A DNA stretch of 64,000 nt from Pseudomonas sp. SID14000 (GCF_002165135.1 NZ_NFZQ01000011.1:186001-250000), one strand, 5' to 3'. Positions 44,730-54,682 are shown, counted from the stretch's first letter. Numbers and translations: made by a program. Notes: a model not told the origin generated them from the letters alone.

Positions 44730-45392
44730 GATGCCGTAGCGGAACGAGTTGACCATGTGCAGCACCGGGTTGGCCAGCGACACGGTCTGCCAGAACGGCG
44801 GCAGCAGGTTGATCGAGTAGAACACTCCGCCCAGGTAGGTCAGTGGCGTCAGCACGAAGGTCGGGATGATCGAGATATCGTCGAAGTTGCGGGCGAACAC
44901 CGCGTTGACGAAGCCCAGCAGCGAAAAGATGGTAGCGGTCAGCAGCACTACGACCACGGTCACGCCCAGGTGGTGCACCTGCAGGTGGGTGAAGAACAGC
45001 GACAGGAAGGTCACGATCACGCCCACCGCCAGGCCACGCAGCACGCCACCCAACACGTAACCGACGAGGATGGTGTGTGGCGATACGGGCGACACCATCA
45101 GCTCTTCAATGGAGCGCTGGAACTTGCTGCCGAAGAAGCTCGACACCACGTTACCGTAGGAGTTGGTGATCACCGACATCATGATCAGCCCCGGCACGAT
45201 GTACTCCATGTAGGTGAAGCCACCCATGTCGCCGATCTGCCTGCCGATCAGGTTACCGAAGATGACGAAGTACAGGACCATGGTGATCGCTGGCGGTAGC
45301 AGGGTCTGGGGCCAGATACGCAGGAAGCGCCGCACTTCGCGGTAGACGATGGTGTTCAGGGCGACCCAGTTGGTGCGCAGTTCCACACTCAT
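44613..45392 (-). CDS. yadH: ABC-2 type transporter permease (YadH-like)
   Basis: The ATG at 45392 gives 259 residues with six predicted membrane segments and the ABC-2 signature region around FFGSKFQRSIEELMVSPVSPHTILVGYVLGG. It pairs with the ATPase encoded 4 bp upstream. YadGH-type exporters are of unknown substrate. Confidence 0.93.
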   Translation of the reverse strand: MSVELRTNWVALNTIVYREVRRFLRIWPQTLLPPAITMVLYFVIFGNLIGRQIGDMGGFTYMEYIVPGLIMMSVITNSYGNVVSSFFGSKFQRSIEELMVSPVSPHTILVGYVLGGVLRGLAVGVIVTFLSLFFTHLQVHHLGVTVVVVLLTATIFSLLGFVNAVFARNFDDISIIPTFVLTPLTYLGGVFYSINLLPPFWQTVSLANPVLHMVNSFRYGILGVSDISIGTAITFMLVATAVLYLVCVRLLVSGRGMRA

Positions 45393-46321
45393 ACGGCCAC
45401 CTTCGACAAGTTTTTTTCCACCAGGGACACGAACAGCTCCTCGAGTCGGTTGGTCTTGTTGCGCAGGCTCTGCACCTCGATGTTCTGCAGCGCCAGCTGG
45501 CCGAACAGCGCAGTGATGCCGATGTCCTTGTCCACCTGCACTTCCAGGGTGTGCGGGGTCAGCAGCCGGCACGGGTAGCCCTGCAACGTCGGTGCGGTGG
45601 CCAGGTCCTGCTTGAGGTCGAGCACGAAGGTTTCGACATGCAGCTTGCCCAGCAGCTGGCGCATGCTGGTGTTCTCGATGATGGTGCCGTGGTCAATGAT
45701 GCCGATGTTACGGCACAGCTGCTCGGCCTCTTCCAGGTAGTGGGTGGTGAGGATGATGGTGATGCCCTTCTGGTTCAGCTCGGTAAGGAAGCTCCACATC
45801 GAACGGCGCAGCTCGATGTCCACGCCAGCGGTGGGCTCGTCGAGAATCAGCAGGCGCGGCTCGTGGATCAGCGCGCGGGCAATCATCAGGCGGCGCTTCA
45901 TGCCGCCGGACAGCGAGCGCGACTGCACGTCGCGCTTGTCCCACAGACCGAGCTGGGTCAGGTACCGCTCGGCACGCTCCTTGGCCACCTTGGGCGGGAT
46001 ACCGTAGTAACCGGCCTGGGTCACGACGATATCGAAGGTTTTCTCGAACTGGTTGAAGTTGAACTCCTGCGGCACCACACCCAGGCAGCGCTTGAGCGCC
46101 GCAGGTTCACGGTCCAGGTCGTGGCCGAACACGTTGACCGTGCCACTGGTTTTGTTGACCAGGGTCGAGAGAATGCCAATGGTGGTGGACTTGCCGGCGC
46201 CGTTGGGGCCGAGCAAGGCGAAGAAGTCGCCCTCGGCAACGTCCAGGTCGATACCCTTGAGGGCCTGGAAGCCGTTGCCATAGGTCTTGGTCAGCTGTCG
46301 GATGGACAGGGCGGAACTCAT
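45389..46321 (-). CDS. yadG: ABC transporter ATP-binding protein (YadG-like)
   Basis: The 310 residues have Walker A GPNGAGKSTT, the ABC signature SLSGGMKRRL, Walker B LLILDEPTAGVD and the switch His in TTHYLEEAE. The long C-terminal extension is typical of ABC-2 exporters (DrrA-like). It is coupled to the permease gene by an ATGA overlap. Confidence 0.95.
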   Translation of the reverse strand: MSSALSIRQLTKTYGNGFQALKGIDLDVAEGDFFALLGPNGAGKSTTIGILSTLVNKTSGTVNVFGHDLDREPAALKRCLGVVPQEFNFNQFEKTFDIVVTQAGYYGIPPKVAKERAERYLTQLGLWDKRDVQSRSLSGGMKRRLMIARALIHEPRLLILDEPTAGVDIELRRSMWSFLTELNQKGITIILTTHYLEEAEQLCRNIGIIDHGTIIENTSMRQLLGKLHVETFVLDLKQDLATAPTLQGYPCRLLTPHTLEVQVDKDIGITALFGQLALQNIEVQSLRNKTNRLEELFVSLVEKNLSKVAV

Positions 46322-46432
46322 AGCGGGTCACTTACCGAAGAAAAGGTGCAGGACACGCCAGGCAAAGTCACTGGCGCAGTGAGTGCGGCCAATGGTGCTT
46401 GGCCCGGCCGCACAAGTACAGTCATGTGTATT

Positions 46433-46445
46433 GATAATGACTATC
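46433..46445 (-). promoter_or_regulatory. Fur-box-like sequence upstream of the ABC exporter
   Basis: GATAATGACTATC resembles two hexamers of the Fur consensus. It lies 110 bp upstream of the ATPase gene. It is a partial match and may be chance. Confidence 0.2.
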
Positions 46446-46465
46446 GAAGTAGCCGTGGTGTTCGA

Positions 46466-47089
46466 TCAGGTCAGCGCAGTCATCACCGCAGCCTGATAGG
46501 CCGGGCGGGCCTTGAGGCGCTCGTACCAGGCCTCCAGGTGATGCATGGCCGGGCGCTCGATGGGCATTTCGAACCAGGCATAGATGAAGCTACCCAGTGG
46601 GATGTCGCCCATGCCGATCTGGTCACCGGAAAGGTACGGTTGCTTGGCCAGGGCTTCGTCGGCAATGGCCAGCAGCTGGGCGCATTGCTTGTGCGCAGCG
46701 TTGATCGCCACCCAGTCGCGCTGGTCTTCCGGGGTGCGCAACAGGCCCCAGAACAGTGGGCGGAACGGCGTGGCGAAGGATGAGGTGGTCCAGTCCATCC
46801 ACTTGTCCGCCAGTGCGCGCTGACGCGGGTCTTCCAGGTACCAGCCCTGCCCCGCGCCGTACTCGGCGCACAGGTAGCGGACGATGGTGTTGGATTCCCA
46901 CAGGGTCAGGTCGCCGTCCTCCAGCATCGGCACCAGGCCGTTGGGGTTGCGCGCGCGGTAGTGCGGCTCGTTGACCACGCCGAAGGCGCCGCCGGCGTCG
47001 ATGGACTCGAAATCCAGGCCCAGTTCATGGGCGATCCACAGCGCCTTGCGCACATTGCTCGAATTCTTGCGGCCCCAGATCTTCAGCAT
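46466..47089 (-). CDS. glutathione S-transferase family protein (core copy)
   Basis: The 207 residues have the N-terminal thioredoxin-like domain (KIWGRKNSSNVRKALW, with serines at the thiol site) and NGLVPMLEDGDLTLWESNTIVRYL, then the helical domain. The substrate is unknown. It differs clearly from the island GST, and its GC content fits the core genome. Confidence 0.92.
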   Translation of the reverse strand: MLKIWGRKNSSNVRKALWIAHELGLDFESIDAGGAFGVVNEPHYRARNPNGLVPMLEDGDLTLWESNTIVRYLCAEYGAGQGWYLEDPRQRALADKWMDWTTSSFATPFRPLFWGLLRTPEDQRDWVAINAAHKQCAQLLAIADEALAKQPYLSGDQIGMGDIPLGSFIYAWFEMPIERPAMHHLEAWYERLKARPAYQAAVMTALT

Positions 47090-47143
47090 GGCAACGTCCT
47101 TATGAATGCGGAGGGGTGCAGTCTACTCCAGACTTTCGTCGCC

Positions 47144-47249
47144 TGTACCGGCCTCTTCGCGGGTAAATCCGCTCCCACCGGGATCGCACCAGGCCTGAGA
47201 GCGGTGCAGTCCCAGTGGGAGCGGATTTACCCGCGAAGAGGCCGGTACA
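47144..47249. repeat. REPIN (inverted REP pair)
   Basis: TGTACCGGCCTCTTCGCGGG with TAAATCCGCTCCCAC is followed 40 bp later by its exact inverse, making a 106-bp palindromic element. It separates the convergent-looking ends of the GST promoter region and fadE. The rest of the 280-bp gap holds the fadE ribosome site. Confidence 0.88.
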
Positions 47250-47371
47250 GACAAAAAATGCCCTGAAACCCCCACCGCCACACCCTGTCACTGTTCTGAC
47301 CCTGCCGTTCACGGCGTTGCGTCTAAGCTGTCTGGGATGACTCAAGCCCTTGGTTCCAAGGAGGACCGATT

Positions 47372-49819
47372 ATGTTGCTGTTGTGGTTGGTAGTGCTGGT
47401 GATCGGCGCGGCGTACCTCACGCACCGGCGCCTGGCGCCTCTGCAGATTCTCGGCGTCATGGCAGCCTACGTACTGCTGATGGGCATTTTCAGCAGTGCT
47501 CCCGGCTGGCTGCTGACCCTGATCTGGATGGTACTGGCACTGAAAGTCGCCCTGGTGACGCTGCCGGAATGGCGCCGCAAGGTATTCACCGGCCCCGTGT
47601 TCAAGTGGTTCCAGCGCACCCTGCCGCCGATGTCGCAAACCGAGCGCGAGGCGATCGACGCCGGCACCGTATGGTGGGATGGCGAACTGTTCAGCGGCCG
47701 CCCCGATTGGCGCACCCTGCTCGCCTACCCGGCCCCTGAACTGACCGAAGAAGAACAGGCCTTCATCGATGGCCCGACGGAACAACTCTGCGCCATGGTC
47801 AGCGACTGGCAGATCGGCCAGGACATGGACCTGCCGCCCGAAGCCTGGGTGCATATCAAGCAGCAAGGCTTCTTTGCCCTGATCATCCCCAAGGAATACG
47901 GCGGCAAGGGCTTTTCGGCCTACGCCCACTCCCAGGTGGCGATGAAACTGGCTACCCGCAGCGGCGACCTGGCTTCCACGGTAATGGTGCCCAACTCCTT
48001 GGGCCCAGCCGAACTGCTGCTGCACTACGGTACCGACGAACAACGCAACCACTACCTGCCCCGCCTGGCCCGCGGCGACGAAATCCCCTGCTTCGCCCTC
48101 ACCGGCCCACTGGCCGGCTCCGACGCGGGTGCCATGCCCGACACTGGCGTCGTCTGTAAAGGCCAATGGCAAGGCAAGGAAGTCATCGGCCTGCGCCTGA
48201 ACTGGGAAAAGCGCTACATCACCCTGGGCCCGGTGGCAACCCTGCTAGGCCTGGCATTCAAGGCCTACGACCCAGACCATCTGCTGGGTGAGCAGGATGA
48301 GCTGGGTATCAGCCTGGCGCTGATCCCTACCGACACGCCCGGCGTCGAAATCGGCAAACGCCACCTGCCACTGGGCGCCGCGTTCATGAACGGCCCGAAC
48401 TGCGGCAAGGACGTATTCGTGCCGCTGGATTTCCTCATCGGTGGCCAAGCCATGCTCGGCAAGGGCTGGATGATGCTGATGAACTGCCTGTCGGTCGGCC
48501 GCTCCATCTCCCTGCCCGCAGTGGGCACCGGCGCTGCCAAATACACCAGCCTGGTCACTGGCCAGTACGCCAATATCCGCGAACAGTTCAACGTACCACT
48601 GGCAGCATTCGAGGGTATCCAGGAATCGCTGGCGCGCATCGGCGGCAACGCCTGGCTGATGGACAGCGCCCGCCTGCTCACGGCCAACGCTGTGGACCTG
48701 GGCGAAAAACCCTCAGTGTTGTCAGCCATCCTCAAGTACCACCTGACCGAGCGCGGCCGCGAATGCATTCAGCATGCCATGGATGTGCATGGCGGCAAGG
48801 GCATCATCATGGGCCCGAACAACTACCTGGGACGCAATTGGCAAGGTGCGCCGATCTTCATCACGGTCGAGGGAGCCAACATCCTCTCGCGCAACCTGAT
48901 GATCTTTGGCCAGGGCGCCATCCGCTGCCACCCGTTCGTGCTCAAGGAAATGGCTCTGGCCGGTCGCGAAGACCGCGAGCAGGCACTGTGCGAGTTCGAC
49001 GAACTGTTGATGAAACACATCATGTTCGCCGCTGGCAACGCAGCCAGCACGCTGGTGTTCAACCTGGGGCTTGGGCGTCTGGAAAACGTGCCAGGCGATA
49101 CCTTGAGCCAGGGCTACTTCCGCGCCCTCAACCGCCAGGCCGCCGCCTTTGCCCTGCTGGCGGACCTGTCGATGATGTTGCTGGGCGGTGCACTCAAACG
49201 CCGCGAACGCCTGAGCGCACGGTTGGGTGATGTACTGAGCTACCTGTACCTGTCCAGCGCGGCGCTCAAGCGCTATCACGATCTGGGTTCACCCGAGCAC
49301 ATGCAGCCCTTGCTGCGCTGGGCCATGGAAGAAAGCCTGGGCCAAGCGGAAAAGGCCCTGGACCGGCTGCTCGACAACTTCCCCAACCGTTTTGTCGGCT
49401 GCGCGCTGCGCGTGCTGGTGTTCCCCTTCGGCCGCCGTCATACCGGGCCAGGCGATGAACTGGATGCCGAGGTTGCGGCGCTGATTGGGCGTAGAAAGGG
49501 CGACCCGGCACTGGAGGAATTGCTCGCGGGCTGCTTCCGGCCACAGGCTGAGGGCGACCCGGTGGCGGCATTGCAACGTGCCCGCGACTTGCTGGATGAG
49601 TCGATGCCTTTGCACAAGGCACTGCATCAAGCGATCAAGGAGGGCAAGATACGGCCGGCTCCTGGTCAGTCGCTGATCGATGCAGCAATCGAAGGCGGTG
49701 TACTGCAGCCCGATGAAGGGCAACAGCTGCAGGTGGCAGAACAAGCACGTCGGGCAGTGATCGATGTGGATGCCTTCGACAAAGAACAATTGCTGCAGGG
49801 GCCCAACAAGGTGCGCTGA
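47372..49819 (+). CDS. fadE: acyl-CoA dehydrogenase, FadE type
   Basis: The 815 residues begin with two membrane segments (1-16 and about 25-60), continue with the acyl-CoA dehydrogenase core (FALTGPLAGSDAGAMPDTG in the FAD/substrate region, RHT and MDVHGGKGI near the C-terminal domain), and end with the DUF1974 extension typical of E. coli FadE. It makes the first oxidation of fatty-acid beta-oxidation. AAGGAGG lies 8 bp before the ATG. Confidence 0.95.
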   Translation: MLLLWLVVLVIGAAYLTHRRLAPLQILGVMAAYVLLMGIFSSAPGWLLTLIWMVLALKVALVTLPEWRRKVFTGPVFKWFQRTLPPMSQTEREAIDAGTVWWDGELFSGRPDWRTLLAYPAPELTEEEQAFIDGPTEQLCAMVSDWQIGQDMDLPPEAWVHIKQQGFFALIIPKEYGGKGFSAYAHSQVAMKLATRSGDLASTVMVPNSLGPAELLLHYGTDEQRNHYLPRLARGDEIPCFALTGPLAGSDAGAMPDTGVVCKGQWQGKEVIGLRLNWEKRYITLGPVATLLGLAFKAYDPDHLLGEQDELGISLALIPTDTPGVEIGKRHLPLGAAFMNGPNCGKDVFVPLDFLIGGQAMLGKGWMMLMNCLSVGRSISLPAVGTGAAKYTSLVTGQYANIREQFNVPLAAFEGIQESLARIGGNAWLMDSARLLTANAVDLGEKPSVLSAILKYHLTERGRECIQHAMDVHGGKGIIMGPNNYLGRNWQGAPIFITVEGANILSRNLMIFGQGAIRCHPFVLKEMALAGREDREQALCEFDELLMKHIMFAAGNAASTLVFNLGLGRLENVPGDTLSQGYFRALNRQAAAFALLADLSMMLLGGALKRRERLSARLGDVLSYLYLSSAALKRYHDLGSPEHMQPLLRWAMEESLGQAEKALDRLLDNFPNRFVGCALRVLVFPFGRRHTGPGDELDAEVAALIGRRKGDPALEELLAGCFRPQAEGDPVAALQRARDLLDESMPLHKALHQAIKEGKIRPAPGQSLIDAAIEGGVLQPDEGQQLQVAEQARRAVIDVDAFDKEQLLQGPNKVR

Positions 49820-49929
49820 TCACTGGACGCGGGCTGGTGCTGGAGCGCACGCGCCATCAGCACCTTCCCCAACCCGCCTCCAACCGGCGTATACTCCGCC
49901 CCCGTTTCAACCACCCCGAGGACCTCTCC

Positions 49930-50337
49930 ATGGCCACCCCCCACCTGGAATACCATCTGCAACTACTGAACCACCTGCGCACCATCCTGGTGGCCCTGGG
50001 TGAAGCCGAGCAGGTACCGGAGGAAAGCCACGCCCTGTTCCTCGAGCGCTTCGACGAGCTCCTGACCCTGCTGCCGCAAAACCCGCTGGAAAGCCAGTAC
50101 TTGGGCCAGGACCTGATCTGCCAGGTGATTCAGCGCTACCCGCAGATTGCTCATCTTGTACCTCGTGATCTGCTGTGGTTCTTTGGTGGCGACTGCTTGC
50201 ACTTCATGCCCGATGACGAACTGGACCTGTATCAACGCCTTGAAGAGCGCCGTTACGAAGCCGAGCAGAACGATGAACCGTTCGACTGGAGCCAGGAAAA
50301 ACAGTTGCTGAACCTGCAGCCAGGGAACCAACACTGA
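49930..50337 (+). CDS. PA2817-family protein
   Basis: The 135 residues (MATPHLEYHLQLLNHLRTIL) match a small acidic Pseudomonas family of unknown function. It follows fadE by 110 bp on the same strand, as PA2815 and PA2817 are close in P. aeruginosa. The first third of this gene recurs, decayed, at 52131-52260. Confidence 0.85.
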   Translation: MATPHLEYHLQLLNHLRTILVALGEAEQVPEESHALFLERFDELLTLLPQNPLESQYLGQDLICQVIQRYPQIAHLVPRDLLWFFGGDCLHFMPDDELDLYQRLEERRYEAEQNDEPFDWSQEKQLLNLQPGNQH

Positions 50338-50376
50338 TTCCATTCGCTTCGAAAAACGCGCCTGATGCAACAATTT

Positions 50377-51786
50377 TCACTCTTGCTGTAGCCGCAATAC
50401 ATCGCGCAGGGACAGCAATGGCAATGGAATGATCGTTACCGCGAATCGCCACTCATCAAGGTTGCGCGCATCCACTGCCATCACAACCGTCACGGCGCTA
50501 GGCGCTGCCGATTCGGGAGTGAACACACCTTCCGCCGATACCACACCGTTGCCTGCAAGGATGTGCCATTCGACACTATCCGGCGGCACTGGAACCTCCT
50601 CGCTGTCTGCGTTGAAGTACTGGCAGTTCAGTTGCAACGCATCGCCTCGACGGGTAAATCGGATGAAATTTGTCGGATACGTGAATGTCGTGACGAAAGA
50701 TACCGAAGTGCTAACTCCATCTCCCGTAGCCGTCAGCACATCAGTACGCGCGGGTAGCCGTGGCAAACTGGCCCTGGTAGCGGCAGGGATCAAGGTTCCT
50801 CCTGGTACTTTGAAGGCGATACCGGGCGGTCGTATGGCGGGTACATAGAAGTGATCATTCCCCTCTTTGACGATCGTACCGCCTGCATCACCCGCCACAC
50901 TCCAATTGGCACCGGGCATTGGCGTAGCGACAAAACCCAGTTGCTCCTTGTCATCCCCTGCGTGAAAAACCTGTGAATGCGGAGCGATTTTGTAGCGCGG
51001 CTCTGCAATCGAGACCTCAGAGGGGTTCCACGGCTTCTTGGGGACTTGCTTGTAGCGGCTTTGCCATCCCCCTGTGGTAATCATTCCGCTGTCGGGTTCA
51101 GTCGAGCCCGGCGGTGTAATCAGATGACTTAAACATGCATTGTCCACAGGCGCTTTACCCTGCGCCACCTCTGGGAAACTGGATTCTGGGAACAGGCCGA
51201 ACAAGGGCGCCTGAGACGCAGGCGCCAGGTGCTGCCGCATTTCTCCTGCCAAATTTTCGTATGCTACGGGCTGCTGGAGAAAAGCGAAAAGCCTATCGCG
51301 CAGGCTATCTAGCGTCATCATATAGATGTAAAGATCTTGCAGTTTCGCATTGCCAGGGCATGGCATGATCGCAACTTCAATTTTCTTCTGTCGGTCATAA
51401 TAATCAGCATACTCTGCGGGCACTGCAGTACCGCTGCTTGAGTCTTTCGGGTCGTAGTAGGCATAGTAGTTCTCACCCGACCATTCGATACTCAGCACAC
51501 TTTCGTCTTGCGCCCGGTACCTGAGGTAGCTGCTATCTGCAGGTAATGTAATCCTGAGTCTCGTTTCAGCAACACTCGCTTCGGTCAGCCGTATGATCTG
51601 TTTCTCACCCAAATTGGCGAGTCTCTTCGTAAACATGAGAAACTCACGAGATGGATAGAGATTGGCTTCATAATAATAAAGATTACCCGTCGCGATCACC
51701 TCAATACGGGAAAACTTCCTTAGGCCCTGTACGAAAAGCCTTGATACTCGGTGATTCAGCGTTGAAAACAGCCTCGGAATGCTCAT
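50377..51786 (-). CDS. unknown protein with Ig-like C-terminal part, paralogue 1
   Basis: The 469 residues match nothing I recognise. Residues about 30-105 resemble the paralogue at 52292-53821 (GNLYYYEANLYPSREFLMF against GRKLYLCKNLLTDLRLE), and the last 120 residues are clearly homologous to its tail (VEWHILAGNGVVSAEGVFTP, a bacterial Ig-like pattern). No signal peptide or membrane segment is evident. The first 25 residues have no match in the paralogue, and a 68-codon ORF with a good ribosome site lies upstream in another frame, so the 5' end may be rearranged. Confidence 0.6.
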   Translation of the reverse strand: MSIPRLFSTLNHRVSRLFVQGLRKFSRIEVIATGNLYYYEANLYPSREFLMFTKRLANLGEKQIIRLTEASVAETRLRITLPADSSYLRYRAQDESVLSIEWSGENYYAYYDPKDSSSGTAVPAEYADYYDRQKKIEVAIMPCPGNAKLQDLYIYMMTLDSLRDRLFAFLQQPVAYENLAGEMRQHLAPASQAPLFGLFPESSFPEVAQGKAPVDNACLSHLITPPGSTEPDSGMITTGGWQSRYKQVPKKPWNPSEVSIAEPRYKIAPHSQVFHAGDDKEQLGFVATPMPGANWSVAGDAGGTIVKEGNDHFYVPAIRPPGIAFKVPGGTLIPAATRASLPRLPARTDVLTATGDGVSTSVSFVTTFTYPTNFIRFTRRGDALQLNCQYFNADSEEVPVPPDSVEWHILAGNGVVSAEGVFTPESAAPSAVTVVMAVDARNLDEWRFAVTIIPLPLLSLRDVLRLQQE

Positions 51787-51851
51787 TTACAACCCGTAAA
51801 CTCCGCTTCCTCGGCGGCTTTCGCCTTGCCTGACCTTCGTTTCAAGAATTT

Positions 51852-52058
51852 TCATACAGACCCTAACAGCGTCTCCTCCCCCTCTCTTCCTTTGTAAGCT
51901 GGCGGTCGGGTAATCATCAGTGACTCGATCAGAAAATCGTTATCAACTTCCCGCCATAGCGAGTTCAACCACGCCAACTCTCCCCACATGCTGCACACCA
52001 TGGAGTCCGTGGACCGTGGGCCAGCACCCGTCACCGACGCATTCTTGAAGCCTTTCAT
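51852..52058 (-). CDS. small ORF (68 aa), possibly displaced N-terminus of paralogue 1
   Basis: An ATG at 52058 has AAGGGG 7 bp upstream. The peptide contains VCSMWGELAWLNSLW, which loosely resembles PCILGWILETDLNHLW in the N-terminus of the second paralogue. The frame ends at 51852 and is not the frame of the 469-codon gene that follows, so a deletion or insertion could have separated them. Similarity is weak. Confidence 0.3.
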   Translation of the reverse strand: MKGFKNASVTGAGPRSTDSMVCSMWGELAWLNSLWREVDNDFLIESLMITRPPAYKGREGEETLLGSV

Positions 52059-52130
52059 ATCGAAGCCCCTTGCGAGTAAGCCTCAATTGAACATCAGCCA
52101 GCAAGCCGAAACTACTGGCACTTTTATCAG

Positions 52131-52260
52131 TTAAATACCACCTGCAACTGCTGAACCACCTGCGTACCATCCTGGTGGCCCTGGGTGAAGCCGAGCAGGT
52201 ACCGGAGGAAAGCCACGCCTTGTTCCTCGAACGCTTCGACGAATTGCTGGCCCGGACGCC
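52131..52260 (+). pseudogene. decayed copy of the PA2817-type gene 5' end
   Basis: This segment matches 49947-50075 with about nine in ten bases identical (shared CTGGTGGCCCTGGGTGAAGC and following sequence). The start codon is missing (TTAAATACC replaces the ATG region), and the match stops where the real gene continues. Its presence on the far side of paralogue 1 suggests that the accessory DNA arrived by recombination at this gene, or that the segment was duplicated with it. Confidence 0.85.
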
Positions 52261-52291
52261 GCCAACGACTCGACACTGACCCGGGCCTTGC

Positions 52292-53821
52292 TCAGCGCGA
52301 GTAGTAATCCACCAGCGTATCGATATCGAGCATTGGCAAGGCAATGATCGTCAGCCCCCATCGCCATTCATCCTCTTGGGACCTGTCCACCCCCATGACG
52401 ACGGAGTATGGGCTCGGGTTCTGCGCGGCCGGCTTGAAAACACCGGAAGTAACCGTGCCATTGCCCGCGACCACCTCCCAGGATGTCAGCGAGTCCGGAA
52501 CCGCTTTCTCCTGTTGATCGGCGTTGAAGTAAAACAACGAAAGCTTGAGCCCGCTGTTTTGCTTGGCCACCCTGATGAAATGCGTCGGCTGCACCCAGCG
52601 GATCACGAATGTAGCGTAGGCAGACTCGCCCCCTGCGCTTACCTTGATGACATCGGTGGCGGTCGGCGTAACCAAGGAATCGCGGGAGGCGGCCGGTATG
52701 AACGTGTCCCCACTCTGCTTGAACCGCACTTCAGGCGCTATTGACTGCGGTGGCTGCTAGTAGTAGCTGCCCCCCTGTGGCAGGAGCTTCCCGCACAGTG
52801 TGCCTTCCGCCCCCCATGTAGCTTGCGCCGCTGCGGGCATGAGTTCCACCTTCTCCAAGGGGCCACCACGATCGCAAAACGAAACCAGCGGCGAAAGACG
52901 CAGTGCCTGTGCACGGATAGCTGAGGTGGTTCGCGCCTGCATAGCGTCAGAAAGCACGTAGGCACCCAGGTAATAATCCGGAGGGGGAAACAAAGAACCC
53001 GCCACCCAGGTAGCTGACCGACTGGGTGCAAACAGGCCGATTACCCAGTCCTTGTCCTCTGGAGGCTGTTGGCTCGAGTCGATCGGGAATACCCGGGTAG
53101 CAAACCTCATCCCCACTCGCGCCTCCGCTGACGTCTGAAACTGGTCTAACCGGGCAGCGGCCGTACCAGGCTGCCTGTAAACAGAAGGGTACAGCTTGTC
53201 ACCGTCAGCCAAAAAGTAGACCCAGGCGTTGGCAAGGGCATCGGACACTGGCTTTGGCAACCTGGCAAGCTTCATCCGCTTCAACACCTCATAGTGCTGT
53301 TCGAATCGGTCTGCATTCAATGGGTCGCCTTGTATCACATAAGTAGCAGGTTTCGACCAATGCACCTTGACCTCGCTGCCGCCCGATAGGTGGTATTCCA
53401 CATGAGTACTGTCCAGACTCAGGGTGACCTCGAGTATCTTGCCAACGCTGCCGTCCGACTGCTCGATGCGTATAGCCTGCCGCGCGGCCATACCATTGGG
53501 TGTACTCAGTTCCAGCCGCAAGTCAGTCAACAGGTTTTTACACAGGTATAACTTGCGTCCTGATATATTGAACTTCAACTTCGGATAGCCAAGGTTTACC
53601 AAGCTCAGCTCCCAGGTGGTTCTATTCTTCTCGCGCTCGGTAACAACCGATTCCCCTTCGCTCAGGTCATGGCCATCACGTGCGTATCGTTCTGCCCATA
53701 AATGGTTGAGGTCAGTTTCGAGAATCCAGCCGAGGATGCAGGGCTCGGACTCGTTTGCAACCTCAGGCGCGTCCGGTATTCCTGCTTGCCGATATTCTGT
53801 ATTTATTTTCTGCGTACTCAT
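52292..53821 (-). pseudogene. unknown protein, paralogue 2, interrupted by an in-frame amber codon
   Basis: A 354-codon frame from the ATG at 53821 (GGAGG 6 bp upstream) ends with a TAG at 52757-52759, and the same frame then continues 155 codons to 52292. The part after the TAG (APEVRFKQSGDTFIPAASRD onward) is homologous to the tail of paralogue 1, so the ancestral gene had about 509 codons and the TAG replaced a sense codon. A truncated 354-residue protein could still be made; readthrough is possible but unproven. The C-terminal part has the same Ig-like pattern (WEVVAGNGTVTSGVFKP). Confidence 0.8.
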
Positions 53822-54096
53822 GCTTTACCTCCAGTGCAATGTTGGGGGTGGACGCACTGATTCACGCATGGATAAGCAGCATTGAACACTGGCATTTTTG
53901 TCAGTTGCCAGGGATATCGAAGATGATCACTCACAGCCAAGAACCAAGCCTAGGATTTAACCTGGTGATAATCAGGTTTTTCCTACACACATTAATTTCG
54001 TGTTGGCCTAACCTCGCTGCCCCTGCCGTTCAATTGTTCGGCAGAAACTCGAAGGATGAAACATCCTGCCTGCAATTGTTCCACGTGGAGATCAAC

Positions 54097-54645
54097 ATGA
54101 AGAAGACGCTTCTCACGCTTGCCATCGGGCTTGGCCTGGCCAGCAATGCAGCATTCGCCAAAACCGGTACGATAAACTTCTACGGCCAGGTGCACGCCGG
54201 TACCTGCCCGATCGAGATCATCGACCCCTCAACCGGCCTGCCGGTAGCCCGAATCAACATGGGTAACGTCAGTGCTTCGCAGTTCGAAAACACAGGTGAT
54301 GAAGCCGCATTGCGCGCCTTCGGCATGCGTATCACCCCGGGTAGTGGTGGATGCACCATCCCCTCGACCAAGAAGACCCAGGTCACCTTCACAGGTGCCT
54401 ACGGCGGCGCAGGTACAGGTGGTGCGTTGTATGCACTGGAGCCAGGCGGGGCCAAAAACCTGGCCTTGACCATCAAGGACAATGACGGCACACCCGTGGT
54501 CAACGGCCAGCCTTCCAAGGAGTACCCTCTGGATGATGCGAAACCCACCACCATGATTTTCTCGGTAGCATACAAGTCTGTTGGCGCCGACGTGAGCGCC
54601 GGCACTGCCAATACCGATGTGCAATTTCTTGTCGACATTCCATGA
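54097..54645 (+). CDS. fimbrial major subunit (chaperone-usher pilin)
   Basis: The 182 residues begin with a signal peptide (MKKTLLTLAIGLGLASNAAFA) and have the Ig-like pilin fold with a disulfide pair (GTCPIEI, GGCTIPS). The first mature strand is the donor strand region TGTINFYGQVHAG. The ATG has GTGGAG 7 bp upstream. It opens the fimbrial cluster and would be the most abundant product. Confidence 0.88.
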   Translation: MKKTLLTLAIGLGLASNAAFAKTGTINFYGQVHAGTCPIEIIDPSTGLPVARINMGNVSASQFENTGDEAALRAFGMRITPGSGGCTIPSTKKTQVTFTGAYGGAGTGGALYALEPGGAKNLALTIKDNDGTPVVNGQPSKEYPLDDAKPTTMIFSVAYKSVGADVSAGTANTDVQFLVDIP

Positions 54646-54650
54646 GAAAG

Positions 54651-54682
54651 AACCCCAGGCGAGCTGATGCCGCCTGGGTTTA
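54651..54682 (+). terminator. intercistronic hairpin between pilin and chaperone
   Basis: AACCCCAGGCG pairs with CGCCTGGGTT (one bulged C) 6 bp after the pilin stop, followed by TTTACC. It could act as an attenuator or protect the 3' end of pilin mRNA, keeping pilin above chaperone levels. Confidence 0.45.
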
